A DNA stretch of 64,000 nt, from NCBI RefSeq assembly GCF_014641075.1, contig NZ_BMHP01000004.1:62001-126000 (forward strand), given 5' to 3'. Below, piece after piece: positions 26,727 to 35,185 of the stretch (position 1 is its first letter; each line of letters starts with the position of its first letter). The DNA comes from Paenibacillus nasutitermitis. GTDB taxonomy: Bacteria > Bacillota > Bacilli > Paenibacillales > Paenibacillaceae. Made by a program: the position numbers and the translations under genes. The notes under the pieces were generated by a model, which made no database searches, had not been told where the DNA came from, and worked only from the letters and a program-made list of their open reading frames with translations.

Positions 26727-27755
26727 ATGAGCGTGAATAAAATTAAAATCGGTGTGATCGGCGCAGGGCGAATCGGAAAGATTCATGCCGACAATTTAAG
26801 AAGGATACCCCAGGCCGAAATAATCGCGGTCAGCGATCTTTATGGCGGGGAGGAGCTGCAGGCGTGGGCGGAGCAAAGAGGCATACCCACCGTCACGCAG
26901 GACAGCGAAGCGATACTGTCCAATCCGGAGATTGATGCGGTATTCATTTGTTCGTCTACAGATACGCATGTCGATTTGATCAAGAGGGCTGCGGCGCGGG
27001 GCAAGCATATCTTCTGCGAGAAGCCCGTCAGCATGGATATCCGCCAGACGGAGGAGGCGGTTGAAGCGGTCCGCAAGGCGGGCGTGCAGCTGCAAATCGG
27101 CTTTAACCGCAGGTTCGACCATAATTTCAAACGGCTCCGCGAGCATGTTCAGGCCGGAGAGATCGGCAGTCCCCATTTGATCAAAATCACTTCCCGCGAT
27201 CCGGAGCCGCCGCCGGAGGCGTATCTCAAGGTGTCGGGCGGTATTTTTATGGACATGATGATCCATGATTTCGATATGGCGCGTTTCCTTTGCGGCAGCG
27301 AAGTAGATGAGGTTTTCGCCCAGGGCAGCGTTCTGGTGGATCCCGTATTCGCCCAATATGGCGATGTGGATACGGCTATTGTTACCCTGCGTTTTGCAAA
27401 CGGTGCGTTAGGACTTATTGACGGCAGCCGCCGAGCGGTTTACGGCTACGATCAGCGAGCGGAAGTGTTCGGTTCCAAAGGCTCCGTATCCGTCGCCAAT
27501 GACTTTCCCAGTACGGCGGTTATTACGACCGGGAACGGGACAAGGAGCGAGAAGCCGCTGCATTTCTTTCTGGAGCGGTACCAGGGCGCATACATCGATG
27601 AGACCGAGCAGTTCATAGATTGCTTGCTGCACGGGAAATCTGTGCCGGTCAATGGAAATGACGGCAGACAGGCGGAACGGATCGCCTGGGCGGCCAAGCT
27701 GTCCCATCAGGAGCGGCGGATTGTGAAGCTATCGGAGTTGAAGGAGTTCGAATAG
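26727..27755 (+). CDS. iolG: Inositol 2-dehydrogenase
   Basis: About 342 residues of the Gfo/Idh/MocA family. It has Rossmann motif GVIGAGRIGKIHADNL, the EKPVS segment with the conserved Lys, GFNRRFDHNF, and IFMDMMIHDFDMARF with the catalytic His/Asp. It oxidises myo-inositol to scyllo-inosose with NAD, the first step of the pathway. Start choice is uncertain among ATG 26703, ATG 26727 and GTG 26733; GGAGGA at 26719-26724 best fits 26733 or 26727. It ends directly at the second repeat array. Confidence 0.92.
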   Translation: MSVNKIKIGVIGAGRIGKIHADNLRRIPQAEIIAVSDLYGGEELQAWAEQRGIPTVTQDSEAILSNPEIDAVFICSSTDTHVDLIKRAAARGKHIFCEKPVSMDIRQTEEAVEAVRKAGVQLQIGFNRRFDHNFKRLREHVQAGEIGSPHLIKITSRDPEPPPEAYLKVSGGIFMDMMIHDFDMARFLCGSEVDEVFAQGSVLVDPVFAQYGDVDTAIVTLRFANGALGLIDGSRRAVYGYDQRAEVFGSKGSVSVANDFPSTAVITTGNGTRSEKPLHFFLERYQGAYIDETEQFIDCLLHGKSVPVNGNDGRQAERIAWAAKLSHQERRIVKLSELKEFE

Positions 27756-27756
27756 C

Positions 27757-28020
27757 TTATGTTTCCAAGTGAGTTTCCAGCTCGCTTTGGGGTAATTCAG
27801 GAAGTTGCGCTAGAAACTCAGCATATGCTTCCGAAGTGAGTTTCCAGCTCGCTTAGGAGTGATTTCAGGAAGTTGCGCCAGAAACTCAGCATAATCTTCC
27901 GAAGTGAGTTTCCAGCTCGCTTTGGAGTGATTTCAGGAAGTTGCGCTAGAAACTCAGCATAACCTTCCGAAGTGAGTTTCCAGCTTGCTTTGGGGTAATT
28001 CAGGAAGTTGCTAGAAACTC
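27757..28020 (+). repeat. Tandem hairpin-repeat array 2 (about four 68-bp units) before iolB
   Basis: Units of about 68 bp contain GAAACTCA and TGAGTTTC arms around GCATATGCTTCCGAAG, separated by CCAGCTCGCTTTGG...CAGGAAGTTGCGC. The array opens with a partial unit and closes with a half unit, CTAGAAACTC, directly before the iolB ribosome site. The hairpin loop core is shared with array 1, but the arms and spacers differ. Confidence 0.9.
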
Positions 28021-28035
28021 TTAGGGGGATGAAGC

Positions 28036-28863
28036 ATGCCGAATCTGATTGTACGTCCCGGCCAGCAGGCGGGCGAGGATGGTTTATTGATGTCGATTAC
28101 GCCGGAATCCGCGGGATGGACTTACGTCGGGTTTGAGGTTTACCGGCTGGAGGCCGGCCAGACGTTAACGCGGGAGACCGCTGACAAGGAGATCTGCCTG
28201 GTTCTGCTCAGCGGGAGGGCAGACGTCAAGACGGCTGACGGGGAATGGCTGAATATCGGGCAGCGCATGAGTGTGTTCGAGCGGATCCCGCCTTATTCGG
28301 TATATGTGGCAGACCATAATCGTTATGAGGTGAAAGCTCTGACTACGCTGGAGCTGGCGGTATGCGCCGCACCCGGGCAGGGCAATCATCCGTCGCGTCT
28401 GATTGGTCCCGATGCCGTAGGCGTAGAAGTACGCGGACAAGGAAACATCGAGCGCCTCATTCATAATATACTGCCTGAACAGGAACCGGCGGACAGCCTG
28501 CTGGTGGTAGAGGTGTTCACACCGGAGGGACACTGGTCCAGCTACCCGCCCCACAAGCATGACCGGGATGCGCTCCCGGAAGAATCCTTATTGGAGGAAA
28601 CCTACTATTTCCGCGTTCAGCCCGAGCAGGGTTTTGCCATGCAGCGGGTGTATACGGACGACCGCTCGCTGGATGAAACCTTGGCGGTCGGGGATGGGCA
28701 GGCGGTACTTGTTCCCAGGGGCTACCACCCGGTCTCGGCACCGCCGGGCTACGAGGTGTATTACCTGAATGTGATGGCGGGACCATCCCGCGTATGGAAG
28801 TTTCATAACGATCCGGCGCATGAGTGGATCATGAAGAAACCATCCGCGCCGCCTGAAGAGTAG
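28036..28863 (+). CDS. iolB: 5-deoxy-glucuronate isomerase
   Basis: A 275-residue bicupin enzyme that isomerises 5-deoxyglucuronate to 2-deoxy-5-keto-gluconate. Metal ligands are expected in SSYPPHKHDRDALPEESLLEE-type sequence (residues about 172-192), where the HKHD pair and the following Glu are clear. The C-terminal VPRGYHPVSAPPGYEVYYLNVMAG is typical of IolB. AGGGGGAT precedes the ATG by about six bases and abuts repeat array 2. All six enzymes from IolG to IolA are therefore present. Confidence 0.95.
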   Translation: MPNLIVRPGQQAGEDGLLMSITPESAGWTYVGFEVYRLEAGQTLTRETADKEICLVLLSGRADVKTADGEWLNIGQRMSVFERIPPYSVYVADHNRYEVKALTTLELAVCAAPGQGNHPSRLIGPDAVGVEVRGQGNIERLIHNILPEQEPADSLLVVEVFTPEGHWSSYPPHKHDRDALPEESLLEETYYFRVQPEQGFAMQRVYTDDRSLDETLAVGDGQAVLVPRGYHPVSAPPGYEVYYLNVMAGPSRVWKFHNDPAHEWIMKKPSAPPEE

Positions 28864-28965
28864 CGTATATTGCATTGCTCCGGGAAACAGCGGATAATAT
28901 ACGAAAGATAAGGGCGTTTCTTCCAGGTCCGCCTTTGTCAATTCAAGTGCTAATGAGGTTTCGCC

Positions 28966-29997
28966 ATGAAAGCTACCACGATCTATGATGTCGCCAAAGA
29001 GGCGGGCGTTTCCATCGCTTCCGTCTCCAATGCTATAAACGGCAAAGGCAAAATCGGCAAAAAGAAGCGGGATGAAATATTTAAGGTGATGGAGCGGCTG
29101 CAATATAAGCCCAGTGTGATCGCTTCGGCCTTAATGGGCAAAAAAACCTATACGCTGGGATTGCTGATTCCGGATGTATCCAATCCCTTCTTCTCGGAAA
29201 TTGCGCGCTCGGTCGAGGATCTGGCTCATCAAGCGGGATACAGCGTGATTACATGCAGCACGGATAACAAGGATGAGCGGGTGGAGAAATACATCCGGCT
29301 GCTGGAGCAGAAAAGCATCGACGGCATCATTATCGGAACCGGGGTCGAGAATACGGATATGCTGATGCAGCTTGCCGGGAAATCGCTTCCGATTGTCATG
29401 TTTGCCAGGGAGGTCTCCGGCTTGTCGGTGCATAGCGTGCTGACGGATGATTTCAAGGGCGGCACGTTCGCCGCCGGGCATCTGCTTGCGCTTGGACACC
29501 GGCAGGTCGCTGTATTGTCGGAGAATTTCAAGGTGAGCAGCAGTGTCGAGCGGGTGAAAGGCTTCAAATTCGCGCTCTTCGAAGCGGGAGCGGCCATAGA
29601 AGAGGACTATATTCTTTCCTGCGAATCCAGTATCGCGGACGGCAAACGGGCAGCGGGCGAGCTTTTGCGCCGGGACAACCGTCCCACCGCATTGTTCTGC
29701 TGCAATGATCTGCTGGCGATCGGGGCGCTTCAAGCCGCGCGGGAAGCCGGAGTGGCGGTACCGGAGGAGCTTTCCGTCATCGGATTCGACAATACGATCC
29801 TCTCGACAGTGACCACGCCTGCGCTGACGACCATTGCCCAGCCGATGGAGCAGATGGTGAAGCTGGTTTTTGAACTGTTGATCGGCAATTTGGGAGACAG
29901 GGATTCCACGAAGCAGCGGATTGTCATGCAGCCGGAGCTGGTTCAGCGCGAATCGACCGCAAGGCCTCCAAAAGAGGTAACACAGAAAGTGAAATAA
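28966..29997 (+). CDS. LacI-family transcriptional regulator, probable iol repressor
   Basis: A 343-residue LacI-type repressor. The DNA-binding head starts at residue 1 (TIYDVAKEAGVSIASVSNAINGKG). The hinge includes ASALMGKKTYTLGLL. The periplasmic-binding-like domain has DVSNPFFSEIARSVED, DGIIIGTG and VIGFDNTILST. It ends with a Lys-rich tail. It is the last gene on this strand in the iol locus and is separated from iolB by 100 bases. B. subtilis uses the DeoR-type IolR for this job; here a LacI type probably binds the AAGCGCTT sites before iolD. Confidence 0.9.
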   Translation: MKATTIYDVAKEAGVSIASVSNAINGKGKIGKKKRDEIFKVMERLQYKPSVIASALMGKKTYTLGLLIPDVSNPFFSEIARSVEDLAHQAGYSVITCSTDNKDERVEKYIRLLEQKSIDGIIIGTGVENTDMLMQLAGKSLPIVMFAREVSGLSVHSVLTDDFKGGTFAAGHLLALGHRQVAVLSENFKVSSSVERVKGFKFALFEAGAAIEEDYILSCESSIADGKRAAGELLRRDNRPTALFCCNDLLAIGALQAAREAGVAVPEELSVIGFDNTILSTVTTPALTTIAQPMEQMVKLVFELLIGNLGDRDSTKQRIVMQPELVQRESTARPPKEVTQKVK

Positions 29998-30011
29998 CCT
30001 GATAGGGCATC

Positions 30012-30063
30012 AAAAAAAGCCTCTTGAGCGCCGATTTCTTTCATCGGATGCTTAAGAGGCTTT
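30012..30063. terminator. Bidirectional terminator between the LacI and IclR genes
   Basis: AAAGCCTCTTGAGC-CCGAT pairs with ATCGG-GCTTAAGAGGCTTT, with A-runs on the left and T-runs on the right, so it can serve both converging genes. Confidence 0.85.
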
Positions 30064-30069
30064 CCTGGA

Positions 30070-30885
30070 TCAGCTCGGGGGTTGTCCGTATCCCAATTTC
30101 CGCGATATTTGGACCCCAGCCTCTTTGATCACATCGGCAATGGCCCCGATCTGCTCATCCGGAAGGCGGTGCAAAGCCCCGGATAAGCTGACCGCCCCTT
30201 GAATCCGGCCGAACATATCGAACAGCGGCACAGCGATACACCGGGCACCCTGGACAATCTCCTCATTATCCAAAGCAAAGCCCTGCTCCTTAATGCGGTT
30301 AAGCTCATTGATGAACGTCTGCTCGTCTGTAATCGTATTCGGCGTAAGCGGGGGCAGACCCTTGGCCTTTATCATGTCCTTCACCGTTTCCTCCGGAAGG
30401 AAGGCGGAGATCGCTTTGCCGGTAGCCGTCGCGTGAAAAGGCGATTTGGAGCCGACCTTGTCTGACATGCGCAGGGCATAAGTCCCTTCAATAATATCCA
30501 CGTATAAAATCTCCTGCTCGAACAACACGCACAGGTTTACCGTATCTCCAAATTTGTCGACAAGACGGATCATTTCGGTTTGCGACGCATTCCGCAGGGA
30601 GCTCCGTTCTAAAAGGTTCTTTGTCATGACCAGTTGCTTATAGCCAAGGCAATATTTGCCGTCCTCTTCGCTTCGGCTGATAAATCCGCGTTTCTCCAGC
30701 GTCAATATGATGCGGTATAACGAGGACTTGGGCTGATTGACCAGCTCCGCCAGTTCGATCAGGCTCAGAGAATCATGGGTCGACAGCACTTCGATAACAT
30801 CCATCGCTTTCTCGATCGATTGAATGGCGTAACGGTCCTGTTTTTCCTTTAATTGTGTTTCCGGTTCGGCTTTCCCTGGTTCCAT
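30070..30885 (-). CDS. IclR-family transcriptional regulator
   Basis: A 271-residue regulator. The N-terminal winged helix (YAIQSIEKAMDVIEVL, SLIELAELVNQPKSSLYRIILTLEKRGFI) is followed by the IclR effector domain (HATATGKAISAFLPEE, ARCIAVPLFDMFGRIQGAVSLSG). About 20 acidic/basic residues precede the family core. It lies at the 3' end of the minus-strand RidA-M81-aminotransferase operon, about 60 bases after the aminotransferase stop, and is the natural candidate to control it. Confidence 0.9.
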   Translation of the reverse strand: MEPGKAEPETQLKEKQDRYAIQSIEKAMDVIEVLSTHDSLSLIELAELVNQPKSSLYRIILTLEKRGFISRSEEDGKYCLGYKQLVMTKNLLERSSLRNASQTEMIRLVDKFGDTVNLCVLFEQEILYVDIIEGTYALRMSDKVGSKSPFHATATGKAISAFLPEETVKDMIKAKGLPPLTPNTITDEQTFINELNRIKEQGFALDNEEIVQGARCIAVPLFDMFGRIQGAVSLSGALHRLPDEQIGAIADVIKEAGVQISRKLGYGQPPS

Positions 30886-30948
30886 AGCTCGAATCTCCTA
30901 ATTATGAAATATGGATACATTTTAGGGTATTTGGCGCCATATGTAAAA

Positions 30949-32262
30949 TCAGCTCCGCATCCGGGCCAGCGCGCGGTCCATGGCATCCAGCGTCTCCTCG
31001 ATATCCCGCTTATGGTGCGCCGTGGAGATGTACCATAAGCCATTGGGGCGAAGCAGAACGCCTTCCTCCAGCATCAGCTCCGCAAAACGGGCATAACGGG
31101 CGGAATCCCGTTGGTTGAACGTATCGAAGTCGTTGACTTCAGCGGCATCGATAAACATCATATGCATCACAGGCCCGATCTGGTTGACGACACCGGCAAT
31201 CCCATGCTTGCCTAGCAGAGAACGGATACCGTCGGCAAACCCGTTAAAAAGCTCCTCCATGCGGCCATAGACGGCGCCATTATCTTGAGCAAGGTGACTG
31301 ATGGTGGCGATCGCCGCAGCCGTGGATATGCAGTTGCCGTTCAATGTTCCAAGATGGCTCACCTTGCCGTCATCCACCAGCTGCATGATTTCGGCCTTGC
31401 CGGCCACCGCGCTGATAGCGATCCCGCCGCCCATGGCTTTGCCGATCACCACCAGGTCCGGAAGGATGCCGAATCTTTCATGCGCGCCACCGAGTCCAAG
31501 CCGGAAGCCGGTGATGACCTCATCCATAATCATAACGATCTGCTGCTCCTCCGTCAGCTTGCGGATCAGCTCCAGATAGCCCGGCAGCGGTTGGATGCAG
31601 CCGGAATTGCACATGACCGGCTCGGTAATGACCGCCGCGATTTCATCGCCGCGGCTGCGCAGAAGAGACTCCAGCGCCGCAGGGTCGTTCCAGGGCAAGA
31701 GAATGATATCCTCCAGGCTGTTTGCGCTCTGTCCAAAGGTGCCCGGGGGGACCCTGGAAGCTTCGGCTTCGGATGCCTGCTGGCTCATGCCGGAGCTGGG
31801 GAAGGAGGTGAAGATGGAATCCGACCAGCCGTGGTAATGGCCGTGGAAGCGGACGATTTTGGTTTTCCCGGTGAAGGCGCGGGACAATCGCAGCGCCAGC
31901 ATAACCGCTTCCGTGCCGGAGCCGCTCAGCGACACTTTGTCGGCGCATGGAAGCACCTGTGCCAGCAGGTTCGCAAGCTCGATCTCGCCATCATGCTGCA
32001 AGCCGAAGGCATATCCGCTGTGCATGGCCTGATTGACGCTCGCGTTCAATCCATCATGCGAATGTCCAAGAATCAATGGGCCGTAGGCCAGCAAATAGTC
32101 GATATATTCATTGCCATCCACATCCCGGATCCGGGCGCCCTTTGCCGATTCGGCATACAAGGGGACGGGCTTCATCGAAGCGCGCAATGAGCTCGCTACG
32201 CCGCCTGCCAGATGCTGTTTGGCAGCCTGCAGTCTGGAGATGGACTTATCATAGGTTTTCAT
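30949..32262 (-). CDS. Class III aminotransferase, glutamate-1-semialdehyde-aminomutase-like
   Basis: A 437-residue PLP enzyme. GSGTEAVMLALRLSRAFTGK and HGHYHGWSD match the GSA-aminomutase clade. The PLP-binding Lys is in VIGKAMGGGIAISAVAG. Its operon is not a heme operon, so a catabolic transaminase or mutase for a beta- or gamma-amino acid is more likely than HemL. The start ATG at 32262 overlaps the end of the M81 gene by 14 bases, indicating tight coupling. The clade is clear; the substrate is not. Confidence 0.88.
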   Translation of the reverse strand: MKTYDKSISRLQAAKQHLAGGVASSLRASMKPVPLYAESAKGARIRDVDGNEYIDYLLAYGPLILGHSHDGLNASVNQAMHSGYAFGLQHDGEIELANLLAQVLPCADKVSLSGSGTEAVMLALRLSRAFTGKTKIVRFHGHYHGWSDSIFTSFPSSGMSQQASEAEASRVPPGTFGQSANSLEDIILLPWNDPAALESLLRSRGDEIAAVITEPVMCNSGCIQPLPGYLELIRKLTEEQQIVMIMDEVITGFRLGLGGAHERFGILPDLVVIGKAMGGGIAISAVAGKAEIMQLVDDGKVSHLGTLNGNCISTAAAIATISHLAQDNGAVYGRMEELFNGFADGIRSLLGKHGIAGVVNQIGPVMHMMFIDAAEVNDFDTFNQRDSARYARFAELMLEEGVLLRPNGLWYISTAHHKRDIEETLDAMDRALARMRS

Positions 32263-33742
32263 CGGAAATCACTCTCCTATAGGTCGTCTCAGAATCAAGA
32301 GGATAAATGGGACGCTTGATTTGGGTGTAGTGAAAATGGGAAAGATTTTCACCGCAGCAGCCGGGCGTATCGACCGGTATGATTTTTTTGCATAGAGGAC
32401 CAAAAGCGGTTTTCCATGCGACAGCGGATTTTACGACAATGACGTGGTAGTCCTCGGCACGCAGGCCTACTGATGTGACGTGGCCGATATCCCAGGGCGC
32501 TGTGCGTTTTTCGGTCAGGATAACGGTTAAATTTCCCGACTCGATGACAGCGGTTTGGCCCATATCGGCCCATTGCCCCGTCATATAGGGACCAATATGA
32601 GTGTATGGACCGTCAAACAGGAAGCGGACAACGCCTGCAATCAGGACGGGCTCCCCATGAAGGCCGCCGTTTTTGCCGCCGATTGCGGCCTGAAACGCCG
32701 TGCCGGTACCCTGCCGGTGAGCCAAGGCCGCCGCATCCGCATCGCGGATTACGATAAGCGATTTCTTCGGGGCGCCAATGAGCTCCTTCAATACATGTGT
32801 GGCGTCCGCTGGCGCTCCACCGCCCACATTATCCGATCCTTCGACGAGTATAACCGGGCCTTCCGGTTCCGCAAAAGCAAGCGCTGCGGCCTCGGCTGCC
32901 GCATATCCGGCGGATTTAAGCTGGTCCCGAAGCTCCCAGGCCATAAGACTAAGCTCCTCCGCATATTGCGCGGCAAGGCGTGCGTTATGATCCGCCGTCA
33001 CCACAAATGCGACTCCCGCATCCGGCACATCGCTGTAGGGGAAGCCCCCCGCAACGGTGACATTGAGGATAGCCGGATCGCGTTCGATAGCGAACGCCCG
33101 CTCCATCAAAGCCTTCATCGGGCCATCCGTGTCAGTCAGCATCACCTGCGGGACGATAAGCAGGCGCGGCTGGGCCAGGGAGAGGACCGGCTTGATGTCG
33201 CCGCGAATCATGCGTGCCAGCAGTTGAACGGCTTCCACTGCGCGTTCGCAGGCGTCAATATGCGGATACGTGTCATAACCGACCAGGAGATCGGCATGGT
33301 CTGCCATTTGCCGGCTGATATTGGCATGCAGATCGAGCGTTATGGCGATGGGCATGGCGGGTCCTGTCAGCTCCCGGATCCGGCGAAGCAGCTCGCCTTC
33401 CACATCGGACATTCCCTCAGCGACCATTGCGCCATGCAGGATAAGGATAATGCCATCGGATGACAAATCGATAGAAGAGAGCACGGCATCCATTAAAGCC
33501 TCCGCCGCATTGCGGCTTACCATGGCGCTTGGCGTGGCCGCCGCGTACAGGCCGCAAGCAAGCTCCGCCTGCTCCAGCTGTGCGCCGTCAATAACGCCGC
33601 CCATTGATGTGCCGGTATGCTCATATCTTCTATAAAAAGCATCGTTGCCCTGAACCCATTCCCGGGCAAAATCATCCGATTCCGTTATTCCCGGGGCGAA
33701 TGTATTCGTTTCATGGAAAATTCCTGCAACGGCCAGCTTCAT
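32249..33742 (-). CDS. M81-family metallopeptidase (MlrC-like)
   Basis: A 497-residue protein of the M81/microcystinase-C family. It opens with MKLAVAGIFHETNTFAPG, in which His-Glu form part of the metal site. LHGAMVAEG, DLHANIS and the segment VGYDTYPHIDACE supply further metal ligands. The C-terminal domain has SDNVGGGAPADATHVL. MlrC hydrolyses the linear microcystin tetrapeptide, but most homologues have unknown amide substrates. It lies between RidA and the aminotransferase, so it probably hydrolyses an amide or peptide to give the amino compound used by the aminotransferase. Confidence 0.88.
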   Translation of the reverse strand: MKLAVAGIFHETNTFAPGITESDDFAREWVQGNDAFYRRYEHTGTSMGGVIDGAQLEQAELACGLYAAATPSAMVSRNAAEALMDAVLSSIDLSSDGIILILHGAMVAEGMSDVEGELLRRIRELTGPAMPIAITLDLHANISRQMADHADLLVGYDTYPHIDACERAVEAVQLLARMIRGDIKPVLSLAQPRLLIVPQVMLTDTDGPMKALMERAFAIERDPAILNVTVAGGFPYSDVPDAGVAFVVTADHNARLAAQYAEELSLMAWELRDQLKSAGYAAAEAAALAFAEPEGPVILVEGSDNVGGGAPADATHVLKELIGAPKKSLIVIRDADAAALAHRQGTGTAFQAAIGGKNGGLHGEPVLIAGVVRFLFDGPYTHIGPYMTGQWADMGQTAVIESGNLTVILTEKRTAPWDIGHVTSVGLRAEDYHVIVVKSAVAWKTAFGPLCKKIIPVDTPGCCGENLSHFHYTQIKRPIYPLDSETTYRRVISDENL

Positions 33743-33872
33743 ACTTGTATTCCCTCACTTTCATGCAGTCCACATTAATCGGCGATAATCTGCGCGCACC
33801 AGCGGATGAGCTGCTCGTACGCGCTCAATTCAAGTAACTTATGAGGTCGGCCGCTATCCGCGCATCTTATGC

Positions 33873-34268
33873 TTACTGGCTTTCACCCCGTTTGGCGGGA
33901 GCGTAAGCGATCACGTCGATTTCAACCAAATAGGCGCCAAGATCAACAGGAGCTGTGGTTCTGGCCGGGTAAGGGGAAGAGAAAACTTCCGCATACGTCC
34001 GGTTGTAGCCCGGGAAATCCTCGCTGCGGCTGACAAACGCGTTTACCTTGATCACATGATCCAGCGTCAATCCTTCTTTCCCCAGAATGATTTCGAGGTT
34101 GGCCAGGCATTGTCGTGTCTGTTCTTCGATGGTATTGCCGACCACTTCGTTGTTGGCGGGGTTAACACCCACTTGCCCGGATACGTAGACGAAGTCTCCG
34201 GAACGGACAGCGTGCGAGAATGGCAGCGGAAATTGCGGGGCCTCTTCAACATGAATGGTTTTGGACAT
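33873..34268 (-). CDS. RidA-family reactive-intermediate deaminase
   Basis: A 131-residue YjgF/YER057c/UK114 protein. Motifs YVSGQVGVNP, TRQCLANLEIILGKEGLTLDHVIKVNAFV and YPARTTAPVDLGAYLVEIDVIAY match the family. The substrate-binding Arg (in PARTT) and the Glu (in LVEID) of active RidA proteins are both present. It probably hydrolyses enamine/imine intermediates released by the neighbouring aminotransferase. It is the first gene of the minus-strand operon, 130 bases before the M81 gene. Confidence 0.93.
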   Translation of the reverse strand: MSKTIHVEEAPQFPLPFSHAVRSGDFVYVSGQVGVNPANNEVVGNTIEEQTRQCLANLEIILGKEGLTLDHVIKVNAFVSRSEDFPGYNRTYAEVFSSPYPARTTAPVDLGAYLVEIDVIAYAPAKRGESQ

Positions 34269-34360
34269 GGTTCATCGATCCTCTCGTTTTCAAATGGTAG
34301 AAACGGACTTTCCAGCGGGTATCGACATCGCTGCCAAATATAATGGAGCCTGCGTCGATA

Positions 34361-34396
34361 ATGATAAGGTTTCATCTAATAAAACCAATGTTTCAT
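34361..34396 (-). promoter_or_regulatory. Promoter and repeat motif of the RidA operon
   Basis: On the minus strand TTGGTT (34388-34383), a 16-base spacer and TATCAT (34366-34361) form a plausible sigma-A promoter about 95 bases before RidA. ATGAAAC occurs twice, at 34396-34390 and 34375-34369, 21 bp apart on the same helix face, which is a possible IclR site overlapping the promoter. Confidence 0.4.
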
Positions 34397-34580
34397 AAAT
34401 CGTATAATAACGGAAAAGGCAGGTTTTGTAAATACAGTTTCTCGAATGAGCGGACGGAGCCGTTCGAGTTAAGCGGAACCGTTATTATTGTGGTGTAGGG
34501 AAAACGCAGCCGCCGACGGGCTTTTTGGCAGACATGGAGGTTATAATAGAAGAAAAGTCGTTAGAAAGAGGTGATGGGCT

Positions 34581-35057
34581 TTGAATATGTATGATTTCAG
34601 CGTAAAGACCATGGATGGCGGACAGCAGTCGCTGGCGGATTACCGCGGTCAGGTTGTGCTGATTGTGAATACGGCGACCAAATGCGGCTTCGCCCCGCAG
34701 TTCGACGGGCTTCAAAAGCTGTATGAAACCTATAAGGAGCAGGGCTTCACGGTGCTGGGCTTCCCCTGCAATCAATTTCAGAATCAGGAGCCTGGCAGCG
34801 ACAGCGAGGTTCAGGAAGCCTGCCGGATCAATTTCGGCGTGACATTCCCGCTGTTTGCCAAGATTCATGTGAACGGGCCGGATGCCGATCCGCTTTTTGA
34901 CTACTTAAAGAAATCCACGCGCGGTCTGATGGGTTCGGCGATTAAATGGAATTTCACCAAATTTCTGGTCAACCGGAACGGGGAGGCCGTCAAACGCTTC
35001 TCGCCCATGACCGCGCCGCTCAAATTTGAGGACCGTATTGTCAGCCTGCTGAAATAA
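34581..35057 (+). CDS. Glutathione-peroxidase-family thiol peroxidase
   Basis: A 158-residue thioredoxin-fold peroxidase. It contains the peroxidatic Cys in NTATKCGFAPQFDGLQ, the catalytic Gln in FPCNQFQNQEPG and the Trp-Asn pair in KWNFTKFLV, so the catalytic set is complete with Cys rather than selenocysteine. It reduces hydroperoxides, probably with thioredoxin in Bacillota. The TTG at 34581 follows GAGGTG by seven bases; an ATG two codons later is the alternative. It is a single gene. Confidence 0.93.
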   Translation: MNMYDFSVKTMDGGQQSLADYRGQVVLIVNTATKCGFAPQFDGLQKLYETYKEQGFTVLGFPCNQFQNQEPGSDSEVQEACRINFGVTFPLFAKIHVNGPDADPLFDYLKKSTRGLMGSAIKWNFTKFLVNRNGEAVKRFSPMTAPLKFEDRIVSLLK

Positions 35058-35101
35058 GGCACGGCAGGATATACCTAGCAGCAGTCAACTGCACCGCTCT
35101 G

Positions 35102-35136
35102 TGCTATAATGAAAAACGCTTCGCATGATGCGAAGC
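35102..35136 (+). promoter_or_regulatory. Extended -10 promoter and 9-bp hairpin before the preQ1 riboswitch
   Basis: TGCTATAAT at 35102-35110 is an extended -10 element without a good -35. It is followed by GCTTCGCAT/ATGCGAAGC (35118-35126 and 35128-35136), a perfect hairpin at the expected 5' end of the leader. Confidence 0.6.
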
Positions 35137-35175
35137 CGCGGTTCGGGACACTCCCGCGTTATCAAAACTAGGAGG
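35137..35175 (+). promoter_or_regulatory. preQ1-I riboswitch, probably translational
   Basis: Stem P1 is CGCGG (35137-35141) with CCGCG (35154-35158), enclosing a 12-base loop TTCGGGACACTC. An A-rich tail ATCAAAACTA follows and leads into the Shine-Dalgarno GGAGGG (35171-35175). The stem length, 12-base loop with UUC and ACAC, and the tail match the class I preQ1 aptamer as I know it from Bacillus queC and Thermoanaerobacter leaders. The aptamer tail abuts the ribosome site, so ligand binding would hide it. The controlled gene is a queuosine-precursor transporter, which fits. Confidence 0.8.
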
Positions 35176-35185
35176 GTAATTTGGC

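Noticed and set aside
25134..26786. 550-codon open frame antisense to iolA
   Set aside because: High-GC shadow of a well-supported aldehyde dehydrogenase; no domain and no start signal.
30949..32262. Heme biosynthesis HemL
   Set aside because: No heme genes are adjacent; the operon has RidA, M81 and IclR, so a catabolic relative is more likely.
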